Shown here one piece after another: positions 7,046 through 15,100 of a stretch of DNA of 40,462 nt. Numbering within the stretch: the first letter of the stretch is position 1; every line of letters begins with the position of its first letter. The stretch is from contig REDH01000072.1 of NCBI GenBank assembly GCA_007693585.1, positions 141,321-181,782 of the forward strand. Direction: 5' to 3'. This DNA comes from Deltaproteobacteria bacterium. GTDB taxonomy: Bacteria; Myxococcota_A; Bradymonadia; REDH01. The notes beneath the pieces are model-generated. The model saw nothing but the letters and a program-made list of their open reading frames with translations. It was not told the DNA's origin and made no database searches. Position numbers and translations under genes: made by a program.

Positions 7046-7519
7046 ATGAACAGCGCAATGATGGAAATGATGACGACGGTGGAAGGCCGCTACCTCACGG
7101 ACGAGGAGGTCCAGCGAATCCATGCCTACTTCGAGGGATTCCGAAGCCGTGTCGATGCCATGCGGGCAATCGAGGCGAAAGAGGCGGCGATCGTCCGGGA
7201 CACGATCGACGAAGTCTGGGAGAAGCACCCGGACTTTCACACCAGACACCATGCGGCACGCGAGAAGGCGGTTCGCGACGTCACCCTGACGCTTCGCTAC
7301 TGCGCGCAGGCCATGGTTCGGGAGGATGAGGAGTTTCTCGCCGAGAAGCTGCTGTTCTGGCTGCGGACCATCCTCCGATCCTTCAACATGGGTCAGGTGA
7401 TCGATACCACCTACCGAACGCTCGCACGCAAGGCGGAGGCTCATCTGGAGCCGCAGCATCTCGAGTTGCTCGGACCGTACCTGCGACAGACCCACCGACT
7501 GCTCACCCTCGATCGCTGA
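7046..7519 (+). CDS. Phycobiliprotein-like globin (BBAG-like), no canonical bilin cysteine
   Basis: 157 residues, all-helical, the size of an allophycocyanin subunit. Features shared with phycobiliproteins: an N-terminal EGRYLTDEEVQRI (like ARYLSPxELxxI), a helix ending VWEKHPD (like LFQKRPD), and AVRDVTLTLRY (75-85) matching the CLRDxxYxLRL signature. Then EEFLAEKLLFWLRTILRSFNMG matches the helix pair around the subunit's IxEIGLxGVREMYNSLG. The Arg-Asp pair that contacts bilin is kept (R77, D78), but the attachment cysteine is alanine (A75). The only cysteine is C86, eleven residues on. It may bind bilin non-covalently, bind heme, or only share the fold. Relatives called bilin-biosynthesis-associated globins are known from heterotrophic bacteria. 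A GGAGA ribosome site precedes the ATG at 7046. Assignment is by motif reading, not by search. Confidence 0.78.
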   Translation: MNSAMMEMMTTVEGRYLTDEEVQRIHAYFEGFRSRVDAMRAIEAKEAAIVRDTIDEVWEKHPDFHTRHHAAREKAVRDVTLTLRYCAQAMVREDEEFLAEKLLFWLRTILRSFNMGQVIDTTYRTLARKAEAHLEPQHLELLGPYLRQTHRLLTLDR

Positions 7520-7531
7520 CCAGGAGACCCC

Positions 7532-8182
7532 ATGGACCTTATCCATGACGCATTCCGTCCGCGGCCCTATGTCCTTCGGGACACCTACCTGCGGACATCG
7601 GCCTTCGAAGGCACCATTCACACCGAAGGCGGCCAGCGAGTGATGGTGCTTCCCGAGGAACTGATTCAGGGCCTTCACCGTGCAGTGGAGCATGAGACCG
7701 GGCGTGCGGCATCGCTGATCCTCTACGGCTGCGGACGCCGCTGGGGTGAGCGCATGATCGAGCGGTGGCGCGGAGAGTGGCGTGAATACTACGATGCCAA
7801 GATCGAGGACGCTGATTACACCGCATTCGAAGCCTTCCTGGTGGTTGTCTTTGCGGACCATGGCTGGGGTTCACTCGAAGTGGACTTCGCCATGGCCGAA
7901 GAAGGCCTGCTCGAGTTTCGCCTTCGCAACAGCGTGTTCGCACGCCTCATCACCGGCACCGAGCAGCCAGTGGTCGATCACATCTTCACCGGCTTCTTCG
8001 CCGCCATTGCGAGCGCATTCAGTGGAGAGACGCTGGATGCGATCGAAATCGCTTCAACGCGTTCCGGCGCTCCGGCCTGTCGATTCATCGTCGCACTTCC
8101 CGATCGCATCGATCGGGCCCGGGAGCGCGCTCTCGACGGTGCAACCGGCGACGAGCTGCTCGCAACGCTCAGGAGCAGCTGA
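7532..8182 (+). CDS. V4R-like domain protein, second diverged copy
   Basis: 216 residues, related along its length to the V4R protein at 5319-5972: shared YGCGRRWG (YQCGLEWG there), a central FEAFLVVVFADHGWGSLEVDF (FVLETWWWPLTAAGWGGWNVD there) and a C-terminal domain VVDHIFTGFFAAIASAFSGETLDAIEI ending PACRFIVALP. Only C67 and C183 remain of the five cysteines of the first copy; the PVC position is PVVD and the CIEIQC pair is lost. A heterodimer with one ligand-binding and one structural subunit is a reasonable guess. It starts 12 bp after the globin gene with AGGAGA as ribosome site, and its TGA shares a base with the ParA start, so translation is probably coupled. Confidence 0.82.
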   Translation: MDLIHDAFRPRPYVLRDTYLRTSAFEGTIHTEGGQRVMVLPEELIQGLHRAVEHETGRAASLILYGCGRRWGERMIERWRGEWREYYDAKIEDADYTAFEAFLVVVFADHGWGSLEVDFAMAEEGLLEFRLRNSVFARLITGTEQPVVDHIFTGFFAAIASAFSGETLDAIEIASTRSGAPACRFIVALPDRIDRARERALDGATGDELLATLRSS

Positions 8183-8961
8183 TGCACATCCTTGCCATCG
8201 CAAGTGCGAAGGGAGGCGTGGGGAAGAGCACGGTGGCCAGCCATCTGTCCGGTGCGCTTGCGTTCAAGGGTGCCGAGGTTCTGCTTGTCGACGCAGACCC
8301 ACAGGGAGGATCTACGTGTGCGGTTGGGGCGGGGGTGCCACAGGAACACCTCGCATTCACCGCGCAGTTGCTGTCCGGTGCGCAGCTCGCCACACAACGA
8401 ATCGGGAGCATGCCCGGCCTGCGCGTCGTCGGCGCACGACCAGATGTCGACAGCCTTCAGCTCACGTTTCCGCAAGGACACCTCCGCGCGCATCTTGAAC
8501 GGGTCACGCCCGTGCCTGACTTCGTCATCCTCGACCTTGCACCTTCCCTTGAGCCACTCACTCTCGCCTGCCTTGGCGATGCAGACGGAACCCTCGTCGT
8601 GCTGACCCCCACAGCACTCACACTCCGAACGCTCCCCACACTACTTCAGGAACTCCGTCACGCCTGTCCCCATGCTTCCGTGGAAGGGCTGCTCATCAAT
8701 CATCTCGGAGCAGTCGGGGGAACAGCGAAACTCGTTCTCCGCTCCGTGCACGAGCGCTTCGGGGACTGGGTGTTCCCTGTCGAGCTTCCCGAGGATGAGT
8801 GTATCCAGCGCGCCATGCTCGAAGGACACCTGGTCTTCTGGGAGGATGAAACTTCCCCCTCCTCACGCGCCTTTCTGCGCATGGCGGACGAGCTTCTGAT
8901 CAGATACCCGGGTCATGCCGACCCCGACGAACCGATATCGGGAGTGGAAGCGAGAGAATGA
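8182..8961 (+). CDS. ParA/MinD-type partition ATPase
   Basis: 259-residue deviant-Walker ATPase. Walker A' is KGGVGKST (10-17) with the signature lysine K10. VDADPQGGS is switch I-like, and FVILDLAPSLEPL contains the Walker B aspartate. Members dimerise with ATP on nucleoid DNA or membrane and position plasmids, chromosomes, chemoreceptor arrays, carboxysomes or other cargo. No ParB, parS-like repeat or replication gene is nearby, and the gene is embedded in the metabolic/sensory operon with 1- and 4-base overlaps on both sides. Cargo positioning of a protein assembly therefore fits better than plasmid partition (inference). The partner that stimulates hydrolysis could be one of the disordered proteins encoded in the operon. 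Confidence 0.9.
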   Translation: MHILAIASAKGGVGKSTVASHLSGALAFKGAEVLLVDADPQGGSTCAVGAGVPQEHLAFTAQLLSGAQLATQRIGSMPGLRVVGARPDVDSLQLTFPQGHLRAHLERVTPVPDFVILDLAPSLEPLTLACLGDADGTLVVLTPTALTLRTLPTLLQELRHACPHASVEGLLINHLGAVGGTAKLVLRSVHERFGDWVFPVELPEDECIQRAMLEGHLVFWEDETSPSSRAFLRMADELLIRYPGHADPDEPISGVEARE

Positions 8962-10748
8962 ACCATCCCTTCAAAGAGAGTGCGGTATCCCAGCCCCTCA
9001 CGATCGGAGGCAATTCCGTACTGGAGGGACGGTGGCGTATCGACCAGTTTCTAGGCGCTGGCGCCTTCGGCCGAGTCTACTCGGCTCGAGATCTGAAATC
9101 GGGGCAACGCGTGGCGATCAAGGCCTTCGACCGAGCCACTTCCGAAGCCGGGTATCTGTCCGAACTGGCCATGCTGTTCGCCGAGGAACACCCGAATGTC
9201 GTTCCGACGCGTTCCTTCGGATACCTCGCCGGGCAGAAGTACATCGTCTACGACTTCATTCCAGGAGGGACTCTTCGCGAGTGTCTGGTCCGCGAGAAGC
9301 GCCTGTCGGGCACGGTCTCGCTGTCCGTGGCCGCCGATATCGTCGAGGCGCTCGCGTTCGCACATGAACGGCGGATCGTTCACAACGATCTCAAGCCCGA
9401 GAACCTGTTGCTCTCCACAGCGAACTGGCCGTTCCGTGTCATGGTCTGCGACTTCGGTCTGGCCGCGAGGCTGCAGGATGCACCATCCGCAGCCACCAAC
9501 ATGGGGTCGCCCGCATACATGGCACCCGAGCAGTTCGGAGATCGACAGGACCACCGGGCAGACTATTACGCACTGGGGGTCATCCTCTACGAGTGCCTCT
9601 TTGGTCGTCGCCCCTTCGCCGGTGACCCGATCGCCCTGCGCCACGCGCATCGCAACATAGAGCCCACTTTCCCCAGCCGCGCTCCACGAGCGCTGCTCGA
9701 TCTGCTGCGTGGACTGCTCGCCAAGAACCCGGAGGAGCGCTTCGACACTCCCGACCGCCTGCGAGAGGCAATCGCACGGGCGATGGACAACACGAAAAGT
9801 CAGCGCACGGCTCATGTCCCCGCGCCAGAGTACATCTCCGCTCCCGAGCCCATACCACTGTTCACGCTCAGACTCCGCCACGCGCCGATCGGTCTTGTCC
9901 CAGCATGCCCGAGGAGTCTGCTCCTCCACTTTCCCAACCAGGTCGCGCGTCTCACCCAGGACGGACATCCACTTTCGCTGTTCCGTGCCCCCGCGAGCAC
10001 CGAGGATCATTTCCCCTCGCACAGCGCTTCCGAAGCGCACGCATGGATTCATGGCGGACAACTCATCTGGTGGAGAGAGGACCAGGTCCGGTCCTTCCCC
10101 GTTCCCGCAGCCGCAACGGGATTCAGCCGCGTTGCGCTCCATCCCGTGCAGGACCTCGTGGCCATCGTCTCGACGGATGCTGTCCGTCTACTGCTGGGGG
10201 ACGGCACCGTCAGCGTCCATGCCGACTTCGCGAGCTACGGCTCACCGCCACCGATCGCCTTTTCCAATGATGGTCAGGTGCTCTTTCTGGCCACGGAAGC
10301 CCCACGCACGCAACTCGTGGCCATGACACTGGACGGAAACGTGATCGCCCGCACCCCCGCCGATGCCGGTGACCCCATTCTCTGCCCCATCGGTTCCGAT
10401 CACATGATCATCGGCGGGGCCGGCCGAGGAACACTCCACTGTTTCGGCCCCGATGGCTTCCTCGTGCAGCGGCACGACAGTCACGCGCGAATCCATGACA
10501 TCCAGCCTGCGGGTCGTGATCGGGTGGCTATCCTCGGCAGTTCGAAGATCGAAGTCCTGCGATGGGAACCGCCCGATGCGCAGACGCACCCGAGCATGGC
10601 GTTCGGACACCTACTTTCACGTCCTCCGGATGGAGGTCAACTCCTTCTCAGCGACGATACCCTGTACTCCGTCCTGCGTCAGGGCGATGCAGCCACCATA
10701 CGGGCCTTCCAACTACCCGACAGCCTGCAGGGAGATCCACAGCCATGA
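8958..10748 (+). CDS. Ser/Thr protein kinase with C-terminal beta-propeller-like domain
   Basis: 596 residues. The Hanks-type kinase domain (about 25-285) has glycine loop GAGAFGRV, K55 in VAIK, E69, catalytic loop HNDLKPEN (142-149, D144), DFG (165-167), and APE as APEQF. The catalytic loop has Asn where most kinases have Arg (HRD), so activation-loop control probably differs. After a short linker, residues of about 300-590 form repeated four-strand-like units (for example FSRVALHPVQDLVAIVS, IAFSNDGQVLFLAT, HDIQPAGRDRVAILGSSKIEVLRW) typical of a WD40-like propeller. There is no membrane segment, so the kinase is cytoplasmic unless held by the next gene product. The ATG overlaps the ParA stop (ATGA), and its own stop overlaps the next ATG. 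Confidence 0.9.
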   Translation: MNHPFKESAVSQPLTIGGNSVLEGRWRIDQFLGAGAFGRVYSARDLKSGQRVAIKAFDRATSEAGYLSELAMLFAEEHPNVVPTRSFGYLAGQKYIVYDFIPGGTLRECLVREKRLSGTVSLSVAADIVEALAFAHERRIVHNDLKPENLLLSTANWPFRVMVCDFGLAARLQDAPSAATNMGSPAYMAPEQFGDRQDHRADYYALGVILYECLFGRRPFAGDPIALRHAHRNIEPTFPSRAPRALLDLLRGLLAKNPEERFDTPDRLREAIARAMDNTKSQRTAHVPAPEYISAPEPIPLFTLRLRHAPIGLVPACPRSLLLHFPNQVARLTQDGHPLSLFRAPASTEDHFPSHSASEAHAWIHGGQLIWWREDQVRSFPVPAAATGFSRVALHPVQDLVAIVSTDAVRLLLGDGTVSVHADFASYGSPPPIAFSNDGQVLFLATEAPRTQLVAMTLDGNVIARTPADAGDPILCPIGSDHMIIGGAGRGTLHCFGPDGFLVQRHDSHARIHDIQPAGRDRVAILGSSKIEVLRWEPPDAQTHPSMAFGHLLSRPPDGGQLLLSDDTLYSVLRQGDAATIRAFQLPDSLQGDPQP

Positions 10749-12109
10749 ACCGACGTCACCTCCTGTTGCTCGTCCTACCGCTCGCAGCCGCACTCTGGTT
10801 CGTGGTCGGCATCGTGATTCCCGGCGCCGAGCTCATGACCCGGATCGCAGTCTCGACGGGAGCGGGCGTCCTCCTTGTCGGCGTCGCGCTCTGGCCCAGG
10901 CGCCGAACTCTGGACACCTTCGCACTGGACGCCGATGACGACCAGGACGACGCCTTGACGCGCGACCTCTCCCCCATCGCTCCGGTCCGGAGCGACGCTC
11001 TCGACACGAAAGGCCTTCCCGGTGGCGAGACGGACGGCGACCGGAGTGACGAACATCCGCCTCTCGCTGCTGACGCCGATCTGCATGCAGACGCCGATGC
11101 CGAGGGAGTAGAAGCCCTTCCTCGACGAGCGGATGATCTCTCCCGGTTCTTTGACGATGCGCCGGACCATCCTGAAGCAGCGCAGGGATCCACACCCTTG
11201 GCGCCGTCCATCTTCGATGACCTTCCACAGGCCGATGTGTCGGCAACCGATTACCAGCCCAGCTATCGGTCGCTTCTGATCTCCCTTGCAGAACTCGATC
11301 CTGCGGCCTCAACCGAAGTCGAGGAGGGGGACCCATCCGGTCCCGCCGCGCAACCCGAGCTACCTCGACTCCGTCCTTCCCCAATGTCGCGCACGGCAGC
11401 CACCGTGACCGCAGCCCCTCGCCACGAACCGGCGTCCGATTCGAATGCTGCCGCATCGAGCAGGAACGACACGCGAGCACGCCAGCAGGAAGCACCCTCG
11501 ATGACGCATCCCACCGGGCGTGCCCTGGACGCTGTCGCCGCCATCAGCCCGTTCGGCAGTGGAACACCGACAGGTGTCCCCAGCGAATTTCGCATCGCGA
11601 ATCAGGAACAGGAGCGTGTGGCCGATCTGGCAGAAGCCTTCGAGGCAGACGTCGATCAGGCTGCCACAACAGCCCCAACGAGTGCCGGCCGAGCTCACTT
11701 CAGGACATCGCGCGATACCTCGGCCGATGACGACGAGTTCGTACAGCCGGTTCTGACTTCGCGCAATGCCCTGGGCTCCGGAGGAAGCGACAGCAATGGT
11801 CCCATGCTGACCCCGAGAAAGGGAATACCCGAGGACCTGATCAACCTCACCCGTGGACCACGAATGTTCGGAGAGGAACCGAGGCGAGCCATGGACAGCC
11901 GAGAGGATCTCGAGGACCTCTTCAAGGAATTCCTGGCGTCCTACCGTCGAGCAGGCCGGCAGGCTCCACTGATCGACTTTCCATCCTTCGAACGAAGAAT
12001 TCGAGACCAGCAGGTGCGGCTGCTGAAGGAGGACCCCCGCGCCCGGATCGAAGTGTTCATCCGACAGGAAGAAGGCCGACCACGGATCTGCTTTCGCAAG
12101 TTGGCATGA
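10745..12109 (+). CDS. Membrane-anchored acidic disordered protein with C-terminal domain
   Basis: 454 residues, last gene of the operon. Two membrane helices lie at the N-terminus (about 5-26 and 32-50), separated by a very short loop and followed by PRRR, so the long remainder should be cytoplasmic. Residues of about 58-380 are acidic, Ala/Ser/Pro-rich and apparently disordered, with patches such as FFDDAPD and IFDDLPQ. The last 70 residues fold again: EDLFKEFLASYRRAG, then FPSFERRIRDQQ, then ARIEVFIRQEEGRPRICFRK, a helix-helix-strand-strand pattern I associate with a myxobacterial C-terminal domain (MXAN_5187 type; unverified). It could tether the kinase, ParA or the V4R/globin assembly to the membrane. 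Start ATG overlaps the kinase stop (ATGA). It converges on the phytochrome gene 61 bp away. Confidence 0.82.
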   Translation: MNRRHLLLLVLPLAAALWFVVGIVIPGAELMTRIAVSTGAGVLLVGVALWPRRRTLDTFALDADDDQDDALTRDLSPIAPVRSDALDTKGLPGGETDGDRSDEHPPLAADADLHADADAEGVEALPRRADDLSRFFDDAPDHPEAAQGSTPLAPSIFDDLPQADVSATDYQPSYRSLLISLAELDPAASTEVEEGDPSGPAAQPELPRLRPSPMSRTAATVTAAPRHEPASDSNAAASSRNDTRARQQEAPSMTHPTGRALDAVAAISPFGSGTPTGVPSEFRIANQEQERVADLAEAFEADVDQAATTAPTSAGRAHFRTSRDTSADDDEFVQPVLTSRNALGSGGSDSNGPMLTPRKGIPEDLINLTRGPRMFGEEPRRAMDSREDLEDLFKEFLASYRRAGRQAPLIDFPSFERRIRDQQVRLLKEDPRARIEVFIRQEEGRPRICFRKLA

Positions 12110-12117
12110 TTTCGTGC

Positions 12118-12130
12118 GCCCCCGCGGGGC
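12118..12130. terminator. Short GC hairpin between convergent genes
   Basis: GCCCC-CGC-GGGGC lies in the 61-bp gap between two convergent genes, a place where a bidirectional terminator is expected. The stem is only 5 bp and no T-run follows on either strand, so it would be a poor intrinsic terminator. Confidence 0.25.
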
Positions 12131-12170
12131 AAGTCCAACGGCAGGCGACGTCAGCGCTGCACTTCCCGGC

Positions 12171-15100
12171 CTAGCCATCGCCTGACAGAGCGCCCATCAG
12201 ATCATTGATGTCAAAGGGTTTTCCGATGAACCGCACGTTGAGTTCCTGCAGACGTTGCTGCCACTGTGTCAGGCGTTCCGAGAAACCACTGACGAGCACG
12301 AGACGCGCTTCCGGCAGCACGCGACGGACTTCGTCCACGATCTCGAGCGCACCGGCGCCTCCAGACACCATGACATCCATGACGCATGCGACACTCCTGC
12401 CCGAATCAGCCGATGTCCAGGCGTGTTCCACCAGATCTCGACCGTCCGCAAAACCGTGCACCGACAGTCCACGACGCCGCAGCAACCGACTCAACGCATC
12501 GCGCTGGCGCGGATCATCCTCGAGCAGCCACACCTGACACACCGCGCACCGTTCTCCCGGCTCCTCGCTCGACGAGGGCGCAGCGATTGCTCTCCAGTTT
12601 CCGCTCTTCAATGAATCCAGAACTCGCGGCGACGTCAGCGCTCGCCCCCACAACTCCGGGTCAGGCTGGGTCGGAAGGTACACCAGGAACTCCGCTCCAG
12701 GCTCACCTGCGTTGGTGAGGCGGATGCCGCCCCCCATCCGTTCCATGAACGTTCTGGCGACATAGAGTCCCAGTCCTGTCCCGCCCTCTCGTTGCGTCAT
12801 GTATGCGTTGAACAGAGTATCCGCGACATGAAGGGGTACCCCGGGCCCGTCGTCCCTGACCCGAATCGCCACCAGCAACCTGCCATTCTCATCAGGCTCG
12901 ACTCCCGCACTTGCCCAAAGCCCCCCTTGGTCCTGCATCAGCTGGCGCGCGTTCAGCAGAAGGTTGAACAGGACCTGCCGCAGCAGACCCTCGTCCGCAA
13001 CGACCTGCAGGTCGTCTTCCGGCACGCGCACCACGGCCTTGATCGCAGAGCCACGCAGAGCGAAAGTCATGCACTCCCTCAGGAACTCGGAAACCACGAG
13101 GGTCACGGGCTTGATGGGCTGGTCTCGGGTGAAGGCCTGCAACTGGCGAGCCACCACACCTGCTTCATGGAGATGTCGACGAAGGTCGCCCAATCGCTCC
13201 AGAAGCTCCTCACCCGTTGGACGCTCTTCCTCGAGGAGCTGTACCTCCGCGATCATTGCCATGAGATAGTTATTGAAGTCGTGCACGATACCTCGCGCAA
13301 GTGCCTCCGTTGCCTTGCGCCTCGCATTCTGGATCTCGCGCTCCCGCAAAGCCCTCTGGCTGGAAATGTCCGTGGTGAGTCCTGTCCAGACCGATCCTCC
13401 TGTCCCTTCGGGATCGAGCGTCATTGCACCTGCCGTGCGCACCCACACCAACCCTCGCTCCGGGTGTTCGACCCTGTACTCGAACTCACCCGTTGTCCGC
13501 AGGGAGATGATCTGCTCCAGGTTCGCGGACAGCTTTGCACGGTCTGCTGCATCCACACACGACAGGACATCGTCGAGGCTGATCGCAGCCTTCCCGACGA
13601 GGCTCGGAAAGAGCGCACGCAGCTGGCCGCCGATGAACGAAAATGAGTGTTTCCCGCAGGCATCGACCCGTAACTGGAAGAGCACCCCGGGGACGTGCTC
13701 CAGCAGCGCCCGCAGCCGCGCATCGCGCTCCAGCACCTCCTCCATGAGCACCTGCTGCTCCGTGATGTCCCGAATCACCCCCCGGATCGAGCCCACGGCA
13801 CCCGCAGCGTCCAGCACCGGCTCCCCGGTCGACTCCACCCACCGCACCTCCGCGGCCTGCGTCCGGATCCGCGCCTGGAACCGAAAGGGCACCCGCTCCC
13901 CCACGGCCTCCTCGACCGCCGAAGACACCAGCGGCCGATCCTCCGGAACATAGAACGCGATGGCCTCCGCCAGCGTGACCGGCGTCCCGGGCTCCAGCCC
14001 ATGAATCCGATACGTCTCCTCTGACCAGACCGGCAGACGTTCGTCGGTGAACACCTCCCAGTGCCCGAGACGGGCCAGCCGCCCGGCCGCCGTGAAGAGC
14101 ATGTTCGCCTTGCGCACCGCCTCCAGAGCCTCCAGCAGCCGCACACGATCCGCTTCCTGTTCCGTCACGTCCCGAACCATCGCCACCGCCTCGGACCCCG
14201 AAAGCCTCGCGATGCGCGCATGGAACGAGCGCGACCCTGCCGGCATATCCAGCGGGTAGCGTACATCGAGGACCGAGGCCCCCGCTCCCAGATCCTCCAG
14301 CGCTCCCATCAGAAGACCGCGGGCCGGCTCCGGAAGCACCTCGCGGAAGGAACGCCCGAGGAACGCCGCCGGCGAGGCATACAGCGCAGTCGCGTCCTGC
14401 GCGTGAAAGTCCAGAATCCGGCCGTCCAGACCGAGCACGAACAGGAGATCCGGCACCGCCCGCAGAACCGCCTCCGCCCGGGCGCGCGTCTCCAGCAGCT
14501 CCCGGCTCGTCCGACGCTGATCGGCGCGAAGCATGCCGTGGGCGAGAAGCTCGGCCACCCGCTCCAGATGTCCCACCTCCTCCGGCGTCCACGGGCGGCT
14601 GCGACCGCGGCGCTCATGGGTCCACGCCGCGAACGATCGGCGCGGGCTGATCTCGCCGGTCTCCGGGTCCTCCTCGTAGGCCTGCCCGGGATCTCCGCCC
14701 CAGCGCACACGGTGAGGCCACGGCGCACGCAGCGCGACCAGCCAGCTGTCCCCCTCCACGCCCGGTAGCCGCACGCAGGCCATCCCGGCGTACCGGGGCA
14801 GGAGCGCATCCCTCAACGCCTCGGGCGGCGTCTCCAGAAGCAATGCTCCCGCCTCCGGGGAGCGCGAAGCCAGCCAGGCCTCGAGCGGCTCAAGCACCGA
14901 GTCCGGCAACGATCCCGGCACCGACTCGTCGCGCCCCTCTCCCGGGGACACCACGAGCACCTGCTCGGCGGCCAGAGGCTCGGCGATCTCCTGACGCAGC
15001 AGGTCATCGAGACGGGTCCGAGAACCCATGCGCTCCAGTCCCGCCTGCAACCGACGCGCATGAAGGTCCAGCGCTGACCTCCGGCGTGATCGCATCGTCA

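Noticed and set aside
8182-8961. Plasmid or chromosome partition locus
   Set aside because: No ParB, no clustered parS-like repeats, no replication gene; the gene is translationally coupled to V4R and kinase genes.
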